A DNA stretch of 64,000 bases. It comes from Pirellulales bacterium. Its GTDB lineage: Bacteria; Planctomycetota; Planctomycetia; Pirellulales; PALSA-1355. The DNA lies in assembly GCA_022844125.1 (NCBI GenBank), contig JALHMI010000010.1, positions 248,001 through 312,000 on the forward strand. Reading direction: 5' to 3'. The translations under genes were made by a program, and so were the position numbers. How positions within the stretch are numbered: position 1 is the first letter of the stretch; every line of letters begins with the position of its first letter. The notes under the pieces are model-generated. The model was not told the origin of the DNA. It worked only from the letters and a program-made list of their open reading frames with translations, and made no database searches. Shown one piece after another: positions 8,819 to 19,800 of the stretch.

Positions 8819-9257
8819 GATGGAGGGCCTCGCACAATCGGTCGACCACGGTCGGGATTGCGGTCGCCAACTCCGGCGATAACGCGTCGCCTGAGAGCGG
8901 CGGCTTGATGCCAACTCCCCAGATGCGGGTGCATCGCGGCAGGCGCCCCAACTCATCGGCCAGCATCAGGGCCGCTTGAAGCGTCATGTCGTGTGTTCCC
9001 CGAAAAGCAGTTCGCTCGATCTCCGGAGCCGGCCAGCTCCAGCAATGCAGGGAACCTGGCTCATCGCCGGCGACTGCGTCACAAACATCCAATGTATCAA
9101 CTCCCTCCAGCCAGTCGAGTAGTTCCGCCGGCGTGCGCGCACACCGGACTTCCAGCAAGCTGCCCTGGTGCTCGCTCAAGCGCAGGGCGATCTCCCATCC
9201 CACACGATCATCGCCGCGCGGGCTGCCGATCCCGACGAACAATCGGGAATCGCTCAT
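8811..9257 (-). CDS. Hydrogenase maturation endopeptidase (HycI/HyaD family)
   Basis: A 148-residue protease with the family opening VGIGSPRGDDRVGW, whose aspartates are nickel-sensing and catalytic residues, and a GTHDMTLQ motif near residue 90. These enzymes cut the C-terminal extension of the large subunit after nickel insertion. Here the substrate would be the adjacent large subunit, whose last 10 residues follow DPCISCATH. The start overlaps the large-subunit stop (ATGA), supporting dedicated pairing. Confidence 0.9.
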   Translation of the reverse strand: MSDSRLFVGIGSPRGDDRVGWEIALRLSEHQGSLLEVRCARTPAELLDWLEGVDTLDVCDAVAGDEPGSLHCWSWPAPEIERTAFRGTHDMTLQAALMLADELGRLPRCTRIWGVGIKPPLSGDALSPELATAIPTVVDRLCEALHHA

Positions 9258-10552
9258 GATCCGCGATCCATGCTGACCTTTAGGAAATGCGTCGCACAGC
9301 TAATGCACGGATCGTACGACCGCACTAGCCGTTCACAGGCTCCCGCGACTTCGTCGTCACTCCGGTTCAGCAGCGCGGGCAGGTAGTTTCGTAAGTCGCT
9401 TTCGATCTGACTCTGATTCTGCGATGTCGGGGGCACGATGTTGGCCTCCGTTACCAACCCCTGGGCGTCGACGCCGTACCGATGATAGAGCAGCCCACGA
9501 GGCGCCTCGGTGGCGGCGGCACCTTCGCCCTGTCGATACTCGTACTTAATGCGAGGTACCCCGGCCGGGCGATAGTCTCTGAGAATGGTCAGAGCTTCTT
9601 CGTACGCCTGCACGATCTCGATGCTGCGGGCGATAATACTCTTGAAGATGTTGCGGCAAGGATGCTCCAGGTTCAGGTCATCTGCCAGGCGTCTCGCGGC
9701 GGGAAGCAACTGCTCGCGGTTGAGATTCATTCGCGATAGCGGGCCCAGCAGGTACGTCTGCCCGGTGTCGACCCGGACTGCCTGCAAGGCCGTGGAATGC
9801 GGAACCTGTTGTTCGCGAAAGTGCTTTTCGAATTGATCAGCGTCGATGACCATTCCGTCGCTCGTGCGAATCGGGCCTTCGCACATGGCGTATTCATCAG
9901 GATGCGAGACGGCCACGAAGTCGTACGCCTCGTCGAACCTGGGGAAGTCGAAGCCGGCGACCCACCTCGCAGCGTCGATCGCGGCCTGCAATCCCCACTC
10001 GAAATCGGGGATGAGCCGCGTCAGCTCCTCTTTCCGCGGCAGTCGGTAAAAGCCTCCGACGGCCACGTTAATCGGATGAACCGCCCGGCCTCCCAGCACG
10101 TCGAGCAGTTGATTGCCGTGCTTCTTCAGCCGCAAGCCGCGATTGACTTCGTCCGGATGATCCTTGGCCAGCGCCAGCGCGCTCTCATAGCCCAGAAAGT
10201 CGGGGACATGTAACATGTGGACGTGCAAGGCATGGCTTTCGATCCACTCTCCGCAGTACAGCAATCGCCGCAAGGCCCGCAAATCGCCCATCACTTGCAC
10301 GCCGAGTGCAGCTTCGAGCGCATGCACCGAACTCATCTGATAGGCAACCGGACAGATGCCGCAAATGCGGGCCGTAATATCCGGCACATCCTCGAGTGCG
10401 CGGCCCCGCAGCAAGGCTTCGAACAATCGCGGCGGCTCGTAGATGCTCAACCGCACGTCTTCAATATTGCCGTTGTGCAGGCGAATATGCAGCGCCCCCT
10501 CACCTTCGACGCGGGTCAACGCTTCCACGCGGATCGTGCGTTCTTCGCTCAT
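9254..10552 (-). CDS. hyhL: Group 3b-type [NiFe] hydrogenase large (alpha) subunit
   Basis: The 432-residue catalytic subunit holds the NiFe centre. Its L1 motif ARICGICPVAY supplies Cys64 and Cys67, and its L2 motif DPCISCATH near the C-terminus supplies Cys416 and Cys419. Ten residues (FLKVSMDRGS) follow His422 and should be removed by the neighbouring protease. The L1 sequence and the beta-gamma-delta-alpha gene order match cytosolic NAD(P)-linked group 3b enzymes (Pyrococcus sulfhydrogenase I, mycobacterial Hyh). These enzymes interconvert H2 and NAD(P)H and can also reduce polysulfide. The direction of turnover cannot be told from sequence. Confidence 0.95.
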   Translation of the reverse strand: MSEERTIRVEALTRVEGEGALHIRLHNGNIEDVRLSIYEPPRLFEALLRGRALEDVPDITARICGICPVAYQMSSVHALEAALGVQVMGDLRALRRLLYCGEWIESHALHVHMLHVPDFLGYESALALAKDHPDEVNRGLRLKKHGNQLLDVLGGRAVHPINVAVGGFYRLPRKEELTRLIPDFEWGLQAAIDAARWVAGFDFPRFDEAYDFVAVSHPDEYAMCEGPIRTSDGMVIDADQFEKHFREQQVPHSTALQAVRVDTGQTYLLGPLSRMNLNREQLLPAARRLADDLNLEHPCRNIFKSIIARSIEIVQAYEEALTILRDYRPAGVPRIKYEYRQGEGAAATEAPRGLLYHRYGVDAQGLVTEANIVPPTSQNQSQIESDLRNYLPALLNRSDDEVAGACERLVRSYDPCISCATHFLKVSMDRGS

Positions 10553-10565
10553 ACGCTGGGCTTAC

Positions 10566-11347
<782 letters not shown>

Positions 11348-11351
<4 letters not shown>

Positions 11352-12204
11352 AGTCCCTCCACGTTCAGATACCGCTCGATCTTGTCGTAGCGAAAAACGG
11401 GACCGTCCTTACAAACGAATGCCGGGCCCAACTGGCAGTGCCCGCACAGCCCAACGGCGCATTGCATGTTGCGCTCGAGCGAAACCCAAATTTGGTCTCT
11501 ACGTAAGCCTCGCTCCAAAGCGCTGCGCACCGTATAGCGCATCATCACTTCGGGGCCGCAGAGAAACATCACTGAGTTTGCCGGCGTCAACGGGCGCAGT
11601 CGATCGACCAGCAGCGGGACGACACCCACGTCGCCCGACCAGCCGGGCTGAAACCGGTCGACGGTTGCAGACACGTTCAGTCCGCGATCCGCCCAAACGT
11701 CGTAGTCGCGCCGGTACAGGAGCATGTCGGGCGACCGTGCACCGTAAAGCAACGTTGTCCGGCCGAATCGCTTTCGCTGCGTGAAGCACGCATGAATCGC
11801 GGGTCGCAGCGGAGCCAGGCCGATACCGCCGGCGACGAGGATGACATCGGCGCCTGTGCACTCGTCCAGCGGCCAGCTCGTTCCATAGGGGCCGCGCAAG
11901 GCCAGCTCGCCCCCGACTCCGAGCCCGGCCAGCGTGCGCGTCACGTTGCCCGCCACGCGAATCGTGTGATCCCAGGTCCCGGACATCTCATTGGCCGCGC
12001 TTAGACTGATCGCAATTTCGCCGACGCCGGGCAAGTAGAGCATGTTGAACTGGCCAGGTCGAAAGCGGTAACGCTCGTTGAGCCCGGCATCCCGAAACCG
12101 CAAGTGATAAGTGGCCACCCCTGGCAATTCGGGCGTAACTGTGGCGACCTCAACGCTCTGCGCGAGCCACGGGTTGTCGACCATGGCGCTTGATGCTTGC
12201 ACGC

Positions 12205-12208
<4 letters not shown>
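11348..12208 (-). CDS. hyhG: Group 3b-type hydrogenase gamma subunit, FAD/NAD(P)-binding diaphorase
   Basis: A ferredoxin-NADP reductase-like protein that exchanges electrons with NAD(P)H. It shows the flavin motif [12 protein letters not shown] with a following SLS, the dinucleotide motif [12 protein letters not shown], the CGPEVMM motif, and a C-terminal [2Fe-2S] site ([17 protein letters not shown]). The GTG at 12208 overlaps the upstream TGA (GTGA) and gives 286 residues; ATG 12184 is the alternative start (278 residues). Together with the beta subunit it forms the electron-accepting half of the tetramer. Confidence 0.93.
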
Positions 12209-13338
<1,130 letters not shown>

Positions 13339-13360
13339 GGGTTCCTCCCTGCAGTTTCCA

Positions 13361-13867
13361 TTAGTCCGGCCCCCGGGGCACGAACGGCTCGGTGTCGGCA
13401 AACAAGTCGAGCAATTGCAGTCGCGTAGCCACCAGCCGGTTGGCCAGCGCCTCGGCCACATGACGCATAAGTTGATAGCCGAACTCAGGATCGGACTCGC
13501 ACAACAGCAGCACGTCGCGTGCTCGAATCGCCACGACCTGCGTGTCTTCCAACGCTACGGCAGACGTGGTCATTCGCCCCTTGCCAAGCAGAGCCGACCA
13601 GGCGAGCATGTCGCCCGGTCCCAAGGACATAATCCGGACCTCGCCGCGGCCTGGAACCTGCATGTCCAGTGCCACGCGCCCCACCGCGACGATCATCAGG
13701 CGATCGTTGACCGCGTTTTCGCGAAATAGGATGCTGTGAGCGGGGAATCCGCGCAGCTCCGCAAACGCCGCAATGCGTACCAACATCGATTCTGGGAGCG
13801 ACTCGGAAAAGCGGAGTTGGCTCAGTACATAGACCACCGACTCGATATCCACTGGGGCCGCCTCCAA
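13361..13867 (-). CDS. Cyclic-nucleotide-binding-domain protein, Crp/Fnr-like sensor domain only
   Basis: About 168 residues forming a CAP/Crp-type effector domain: a beta-roll with HSILFRENAVNDRLMIVAVGRV, then GPGDMLAWSALLGKG where a phosphate-binding cassette would be, and a long C-terminal helix. No helix-turn-helix follows, so it is not a complete Crp-family regulator. Proteins of this kind often sit with group 3b hydrogenases, where their role is unproven. It is co-directional and 22 nt upstream of hyhB, so co-transcription is likely. The start is uncertain: the frame opens with TTG 13867, and GTG six codons in is an alternative. Upstream lies a palindrome AACGCGTT (13894-13901) flanked by GGGT and ACCC. 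Confidence 0.82.
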   Translation of the reverse strand: MEAAPVDIESVVYVLSQLRFSESLPESMLVRIAAFAELRGFPAHSILFRENAVNDRLMIVAVGRVALDMQVPGRGEVRIMSLGPGDMLAWSALLGKGRMTTSAVALEDTQVVAIRARDVLLLCESDPEFGYQLMRHVAEALANRLVATRLQLLDLFADTEPFVPRGPD

Positions 13868-13976
13868 GCCAACATTTTTCGAATACGGGTGTTAACGCGT
13901 TGACCCGCAGAAATCGATTCTCTGCGTTCCGAAGCAACGATACAAGCACGAACAACAGACTTTGCCCATATCTGGC

Positions 13977-14204
13977 TCAGCCGTTGAGAATCATCGCTTC
14001 AAAGTCCTCGAACTGCTCACTCCAGGACGATCCAGACGCCACCAACCAAGGCAGATTCGGTAGCGAGTGCGCAACAGTAACCTTGGCCCCGGTTTGCCTG
14101 ACAAGCCACACGCCTTGCTTCAACGCGGCATCCCCATAGGCTGAGAAATCCGTGGCAACCAGAATGCGTTGGTAGCCTTCCTTCGCGGTGGTGTGACGTG
14201 TCAT
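13977..14204 (-). pseudogene. Universal stress protein, C-terminally truncated
   Basis: The 75-residue frame starts like a UspA-fold protein (YQRILVATDFSAYGDAALKQ, then GAKVTVAHSLP). It stops after FEAMILNG, about halfway through the usual 140 residues, before the ATP-binding GxxG motif. Its ATG shares a base with the csrA stop (TAATG), so it was translationally coupled to csrA. Probably a remnant cut by a rearrangement between it and the cyclic-nucleotide-binding-domain gene; a functional short form is less likely. Confidence 0.75.
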
Positions 14205-14398
14205 TAATGGTCCATCATGTAGTTGACGGTTGATGGTTGAGGTGAACGCTCCTGTAACTCTTTCCTGACAATGGCAACTTTCTTGGGTGCCGCGATCCCC
14301 AGACGGACCCTATCCTTCCGAACTTCAAGAACTGTTAGCACAATGTCATACTGCGGCACGCAAATTTGTTCGCCGACTTTGCGACTGAGTACCAGCAT
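14204..14398 (-). CDS. csrA: Carbon storage regulator CsrA
   Basis: A 64-residue RNA-binding dimer subunit beginning MLVLSRKVGEQI. The conserved core VRLGIAAPKKVAIVRKEL contains the strand and Arg-rich edge that bind GGA motifs in mRNA leaders. CsrA usually represses or activates translation and links carbon status to lifestyle. The ATG at 14398 has AAGGA upstream. It sits 57 nt after the eRF1-like gene and touches the usp fragment, inside the hydrogenase island; its targets there are unknown. Confidence 0.95.
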   Translation of the reverse strand: MLVLSRKVGEQICVPQYDIVLTVLEVRKDRVRLGIAAPKKVAIVRKELQERSPQPSTVNYMMDH

Positions 14399-14455
14399 AC
14401 TTATTCATCCTTGTGAGAACCGTTCGGGTGGTTATTGGGGGTGCTTGGCGCTCTG

Positions 14456-15598
14456 CTACAAATACTCGTCCGGCAGGTGGTAGCTCACCAAGCAACCAAC
14501 GCCTCCCAGGTGACTCAACTCGTCGCTCTGGCTCACGATCTCAATCGTGCAGTCCAATGCCTCTGCCTTTTGCACCATCCGCTCCTTTGTGTTGAAGCGG
14601 CCGAACTCCTGTGCCTTGCAGTGGGGGCACGCGTCCGGCACTTCGCTCTCCACGCCGATGCTTCCACATCTGTCGCACGACCACCCTGGGCCAGGATCGT
14701 ATTCTTTTGACATAACGAGCACGTCCACGCGGCCGCGGCACAGCGCGCGGAAACTCGGGCCCGTTCCCACGACAGCAAGCCCGCCGGTGCGCAGTTGATG
14801 AACAAGATTGCCGACGATTGTGCGAGATTCTTGTTCCTCCGCTTCGATAAACGCACTCAGGGTGGCCTCCACCACGTCGGACAAGCGCGTTGCGCTGGAT
14901 GCCGTGACAGTATCAGTCAACTGGCTCTGCAAGTGCTTGGGCAGGTGGTTTCGTACCTGCGCAGTCATGGCAGGCGGGCCCGCGAGGATCAAGTGCGTAT
15001 AGCCGCCGGCGGACATGAGCTGATCTAAAACCACGATCGCATCCCTCAGGAATTTGCGAGTCCGTTCCTGGCGGTGGCGTTGAAAATGGACCTTCGACCA
15101 CTCGCTTCCCACACGGTCCCTCAACTCCGGCCGCTCTTCCCACATTGTTGCGGTGACCGCTCCCAGATTAACTTGTAGAATCCGCCAGCTGCCTTTTGTG
15201 ACAAGCATCAAGACATACCGGTGATAGGTATCCTTCAATTCGACCAAGTGATAGATGTTGGGAATATTGTCCACCGCAATCCAGTTAGGCAGCGGCACCT
15301 GAAACTGGAGCGGCAGAAAGAACGGCTGCGCACCTGCGCGCGAGAAGGCAGCGAGCCCCTTAGAAATGGGAGTCAGTTCCGTTGACATCATTTGCTCGAT
15401 ACGTCCCAGAGCGGCGTCGAAGTCCTGTTGCTCCTGGCTGCTCAGGCCCTTCCGAAGCGACCGCACGCGTTCGTCGAACCCGTTTTGATCCGCGAGACGC
15501 CCAGCGGCCAAGGACTGGTAGCAACTGATGACGGGTGCAACGGAGACGGGTAAGGTGATTAACGTGCGGATGTGTTTGGGGAGGTTTTGCCGTTCCAT
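14456..15598 (-). CDS. Bacterial eRF1-like (baeRF family) protein with zinc ribbon
   Basis: A 380-residue protein resembling bacterial homologues of archaeo-eukaryotic release factor eRF1. It shows an N-terminal alpha/beta domain with PYLPL-like hydrophobic strands, then the central domain with YHRYVLMLVTKG and GGYTHLILAGPP. The C-terminal pelota/eRF1 domain 3 contains a zinc ribbon (CDRCG and CPHC) and ends GCLVSYHLPDEYL. Such proteins are proposed to act at ribosomes; none has a firmly known substrate. Mycobacterial relatives belong to the hypoxia (DosR) regulon. ATG 15598 is preferred because homology starts there; the longer frame to 15697 runs into the integrase gene on the other strand. 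Confidence 0.75.
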   Translation of the reverse strand: MERQNLPKHIRTLITLPVSVAPVISCYQSLAAGRLADQNGFDERVRSLRKGLSSQEQQDFDAALGRIEQMMSTELTPISKGLAAFSRAGAQPFFLPLQFQVPLPNWIAVDNIPNIYHLVELKDTYHRYVLMLVTKGSWRILQVNLGAVTATMWEERPELRDRVGSEWSKVHFQRHRQERTRKFLRDAIVVLDQLMSAGGYTHLILAGPPAMTAQVRNHLPKHLQSQLTDTVTASSATRLSDVVEATLSAFIEAEEQESRTIVGNLVHQLRTGGLAVVGTGPSFRALCRGRVDVLVMSKEYDPGPGWSCDRCGSIGVESEVPDACPHCKAQEFGRFNTKERMVQKAEALDCTIEIVSQSDELSHLGGVGCLVSYHLPDEYL

Positions 15599-16598
15599 AT
15601 CAAAGGCGACCGGCACGCTCACGAAGCCGAGCCGCACCACGGTCGCGCAGTTCTTGGAGATCTGGCTCGACGATGTCGTGCGGGTCACGGTCCGCAATTC
15701 GACGTACGTCAGCTATAAGGGCGTCGTCAAGAATCACATCGACAAGCGGATCGGCGGCATCCGTTTACAGAAGCTCGAACCGTCACACGTGCAAGGATTG
15801 TATTCCGCGATGGAAAAGGATGGTGCCAGTCCACGGCTCCGCCAACTAACTCACGCGGTTCTGCACCGGGCATTGAAACAGGCGTTGCGGTGGGGCAAGG
15901 TGATTCGCAACGTGTGCGATGCTGTGGATTTTCCACGCGTGCCGCACAAGGACATTGAACCACTAACTGCCGAGCAAGTCGGGCGGCTCCTGGCGGCTGC
16001 CAAGGGCGACCGACTCGAAGCCATCTACATCGTCGCCATCGGCAGCGGGCTACGCCTCGGTGAGTTGTTCGGGCTGCAATGGGCGGACGTAAATTTGAAG
16101 AAGGGCACGATCAGCGTGTCGCACACCCTGAGCGAGGTTTGCGGCAAGTTGACGCTCACCGAACCGAAGTCGAAGAAGGGGCGGCGGCTGGTGTCACTCC
16201 CGCAGCCCGTGGTTGACGCCCTTGTCGAACACCGTAAGGCGATGATCGCGGCGGGGTGGGCGGCGGTGCCGTACGTGTTCACCAATTCGGTTGGTGGACT
16301 ACTCCGGCGGACACATTTTCACCGGAACCAGTTCAAGCCGCTGCTCAAGCGGGCGGGGCTGCCGGCTATCCGGTTTCACGATTTGCGGCACACCTCGGCA
16401 ACGCTGCTGCTTGCCGCCGGCGTGCATCCGAAGGTCGTGCAAGAGCGGCTCGGGCACGCGCACATATCCTTGACGCTGGATACGTACTCGCATGTCCTGC
16501 CGGCGATGGAGAAGGACGCTGCCAGCCGGCTCGATTCCGTGCTCGTTGCGACCCCTGACAACCAGAATGGTTGTCAAATGGTTGTCAAAACGGGGTGA
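15528..16598 (+). CDS. Tyrosine recombinase / island integrase, N-terminal domain missing
   Basis: All catalytic residues of the tyrosine recombinase family are visible: Arg176 (GSGLRLGELFGLQW), Lys216 or Lys217, His284-x-x-Arg287 (FHDLRHTS), His310 (ERLGHAH) and Tyr320 (DTYSHV). The SAM-like core-binding domain begins at about residue 37 (TTVAQFLEIWL). The AP2-like arm-binding domain that normally precedes it is absent. The first 30 residues look unrelated and lie over the 5' end of the eRF1-like gene on the opposite strand. The true start is therefore uncertain, and the protein may be inactive or altered. The C-terminal codons form an 11-bp tandem repeat. It lies 27 bp from attR. Confidence 0.85.
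   Translation: MTGATETGKVINVRMCLGRFCRSISKATGTLTKPSRTTVAQFLEIWLDDVVRVTVRNSTYVSYKGVVKNHIDKRIGGIRLQKLEPSHVQGLYSAMEKDGASPRLRQLTHAVLHRALKQALRWGKVIRNVCDAVDFPRVPHKDIEPLTAEQVGRLLAAAKGDRLEAIYIVAIGSGLRLGELFGLQWADVNLKKGTISVSHTLSEVCGKLTLTEPKSKKGRRLVSLPQPVVDALVEHRKAMIAAGWAAVPYVFTNSVGGLLRRTHFHRNQFKPLLKRAGLPAIRFHDLRHTSATLLLAAGVHPKVVQERLGHAHISLTLDTYSHVLPAMEKDAASRLDSVLVATPDNQNGCQMVVKTG
16567..16588. repeat. 11-bp tandem repeat at the integrase 3' end
   Basis: ATGGTTGTCAA occurs twice back to back (16567-16577 and 16578-16588), encoding the integrase tail GCQMVVKTG. The 11-bp period and position near attR suggest recombinase or directionality-factor binding sites, comparable with the pairs near attL. Confidence 0.5.
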
Positions 16599-16625
16599 CG
16601 AGCATCATGGCAGTCGTCGTAAGTG

Positions 16626-16682
16626 CAGCGGAGGGCATGGGATTCGAACCCACAACCCCTTGCGGGGCATCTGATTTCGAGT
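16626..16682. repeat. attR: 57-bp direct repeat within tRNA-Ser(CGA)
   Basis: Identical to 2852-2908. This copy is joined to the tRNA 5' half, so integration left a functional tRNA at this end. The shared block begins in the anticodon stem-loop and ends two bases beyond the tRNA 3' end. Confidence 0.9.
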
Positions 16683-16710
16683 CAGACCGCTGGCCAATTC
16701 GCTTACCCTC
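16628..16710 (-). tRNA. tRNA-Ser (anticodon CGA)
   Basis: Minus strand: acceptor GGAGGGT pairs with GCCCTCC, with discriminator G. The anticodon arm TCTGA-CTCGAAA-TCAGA gives CGA. The long variable arm (GCCCCGCAAGGGGT) is diagnostic for a class II serine tRNA, and the T loop is TTCGAAT. CCA is not encoded. Confidence 0.93.
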
Positions 16711-16723
16711 CGAAAGGCTTCCT

Positions 16724-16753
16724 TAACCTATTTTATGATTGCGGTTAGGTCAA
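16724..16753 (-). promoter_or_regulatory. Likely promoter of tRNA-Ser
   Basis: On the minus strand TTGACC (16753-16748) is followed after 18 bp by TAGGTT (16729-16724), about 14 bp before the tRNA 5' end. It lies outside the island, so tRNA expression would survive integration. Confidence 0.5.
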
Positions 16754-16821
16754 GCGGCGCCCGCTCTTCCCCGCAGTTTCACCGGCCCCAATTCTTATGA
16801 CGCGGCGATTATCTCAGGGGT

Positions 16822-19800
16822 TCACCACGCCAGTTGCACGCCACCGGAGCCGGCATTCCACGCCTGCTGCGAATTCACCAGCAGGTCGTAGTTCGCGAAC
16901 AGGCTCACGTGGTCGCTCAGGATGTACTGCGTACCGGCGCCCAGGATTGCCCAGTCGCGACCGAAGTTGAGTCCCCGCGTTGCGAAGCTGCTGCCGCCGA
17001 TCGGTGCAAATACTGCCGTGAGCGTCGTGTCCGGATCCAGAAACTCGTGCATCCACACCGCTCGCAGTTCGGGCACCCACACGTGGCCGCCGCTGGTCGC
17101 CCAGGTTTGCGCGGCCCGCACGCCGAGCAGCCCCCGCAGCGCATTGGTATCAATGCCGGCAACGTCGAGGTTCAAGTCTCCCGCGCCGGTTTCGGTGAAT
17201 CCGTTCTGCCGCAGGTAGATGTATTGGGCGGCGACGTACGGCTGGAGCATGGTGCTGCCCCATTGTCCACGGCGTCCGTACTCAAGGTACGCCGTCGGCT
17301 GCCAACCGTCGTAGCTGCCAGCGGCCGTCAGGTCGACGGTGCCGAACTGGATCCGCCGCGTCTCGCTGTAACCGGCGAAACCCACCGATCCGGCCCCAAG
17401 CAAGTAGTGGCTATCCATCTCGCGGAGGAAGTAGCTCCCAAAGAGTCCCTGATCGGCCGAGGCGTTCTGCGGCAAGCCATTGAGCGACAGTCCCAGGTGC
17501 GAGTAGGCGCCGAACACGCCGACGAGCGAGCAGTCGTCGAGTGCCCGTTCCATGGCCACGATCGTGCCGCCCGAGCCAAAGGCGCCTCCCGCGGCGTTGC
17601 CATCCGACTGTGCGCTGCCGCCGAAGCCATAGCCCGTCATCCAGCCACCCCAGCAGCTTGGCTCGGGGCAGGGGGTGGTGGCCGCCATGCCCATGTCGGT
17701 GCCGCGAGCTCCTTCGGTGAAGCTCACCGGGAGAACCAGCCCCTTGGTCGCTTTGCCCGTGGCGGCGCTGGCCCAGCCGCTGTCTTCGCCCGCGCTGATT
17801 ACGCCACCCGCGGCAAAGGCTGACCCAACGCGCCGCCTGAGCAGTTGATACAGAAACGCGGTGTCCTGCACGCCAAGCTGGGCGATGGTGCCGTTCACCA
17901 CTCCGGTCAGCTCATTCATGGCCTGCCGCTGTCCGGCGGGCGAGAGAATCTCCATCTGATCGATCACGTCTCGTAACTGGCCCGTAGACGTCGGTGAAAG
18001 ATCGTCCAGGTAAATGGCGATCTGCCGCTCGTTATACGTTTCGGCCACCGCCAGAAAGTTGGAGTTGGTGTCAAATAGCGAGAAGAACGCATAACTGTTG
18101 CCAAACTCGTGGCTGTAGCCGAGCACGGCATGCAAGCCCGTGATCCCGCTGACCGTGATCCCGTCGTACTGCCCGCTGATCGTGTTGGCTCTCAGAAAGG
18201 CATACGTGTCGCCTTCAGCGTACGTGCCCGGCGCGGCCTGCACATCGACCGTGCCGCCCTCGAGAAACGCGTTTCCGATCACGTCCACGAGGTCGTTGTT
18301 AATACCGGGCGTGGTGCCAGCGTCGTTGATTTCCACTTCCTGCGTGGCGCCACTATAGACCGTATAGTCGTGACCGATGGTCAACGTGCCGATCGAATTG
18401 CCGGCCGCCACAGTGCCGAAGTTGTGCACGTCAGCGTTGATCGTGCCGGTGCCGCCCAGCGTGGCGCCGCCAACAACCCAGGTATCGCCGGCGATGGCGC
18501 CGTTGACGGCCAGTCGCCCCTCGAGCACCTCCATCCGTCCGGTAAACCCGCTGTTGCCTTGCAGCGAGACCGAGCCGCTGCCGCCTTTAAAGAGTTCGCC
18601 GGATCCACTGATTGCGCTGGTCGTCGAGCCATCGAAGTTCTGGTCGAAGACAACCGTCGAGTTCGCGTGAATGTCGTCGGCCGCCAGCGTACTCGTGGTT
18701 CCGATGAGCGTTCCGCCATTGACGATGATGGTCCCCAGATCGTTCGATGCGTTCGACAGCACAAGGTTGCCGGCCCCTTCCTTGAGCATCTGCCCAGTGC
18801 CGAGCAGCGAACCGGAGTAAGTGCCGAAGGTGTCCTGGTCGAAAGTCAGGGTGGCGCTGGTGGTGATCGTCCCGGTGATCGTGTCGGTCGTCACCGTCAG
18901 CGTGCCGGAGTTTACGAACGTTCCGCCGCTGAAGTTGTTGCTTCCGGCTAGCGTGACGTTGCCCGCGCCCTCTTTGTAGAGCGCGCCCGAGCCCGTCATC
19001 ACTCCGGAGTACGCCCCACTGCCGCTCTGGTCGAACTCGACCTGCGAGTTGTTTGCGATCGTGCCTTGCAGACTGTCGGTTGTGCCGCGCAACAACCCAC
19101 CGCTGACAGTCGTTCCGCCGCTGTAAGAGTTCGTCCCGAGCAGGGTGGTCGTGCCGGCGTTTTGCGTGAGCGAACCCTGACCAGCAATCGAACCGGTGTA
19201 ATGATTCGAGGTCCCGCCGAAATTGGCGTTCACTCCCGACATCAGATAGAGATCCTGGCCGCCGGAGCTGCCGCCACTGGCGCCGGAGCTGCCGGCCGTG
19301 CCGGCTTCGACGCCGTTGCCGCTGGTCGTCGAGTTGAGGATCGTGAAGGTCCCGCCCTGACGCACGAACACCGCGCCGCCGTAGCCGCTGCCGCCATCGC
19401 CTCCGGCTCCAACGCCGCCATTGCCCGCGCCGAATCCGCCTTGGCCGGCCGGCGTGAGTAGCGCACCGCCGCCACCGCCACCAAATCCACCGTCACCGCC
19501 CAGCCCGTCGCGCCCCGCGCCGCCACCACCACCGAAGTCTCCACCGTCGCCGCCATTGCCGCCTGCGCCGCCACCACCGCCGCCACCGAAAGTGAAGCCA
19601 TCGCCCCCGGTGAAGCCGACGGCCCCACCGTCACCTCCTAGCAGTGCCCCCGGCCCGCCGAGCACAACACCGCCAGGCGCGCCCGGCAGCAGAATGCCAC
19701 CGCCGCCACCGCCGCCGAAGATGCCGCCGTCGCCACCATTGCCCCACGACCCGCCGCCGCCACCACCGGCGTCCACTCCGCCGTTACCGCCATCGCCTCC

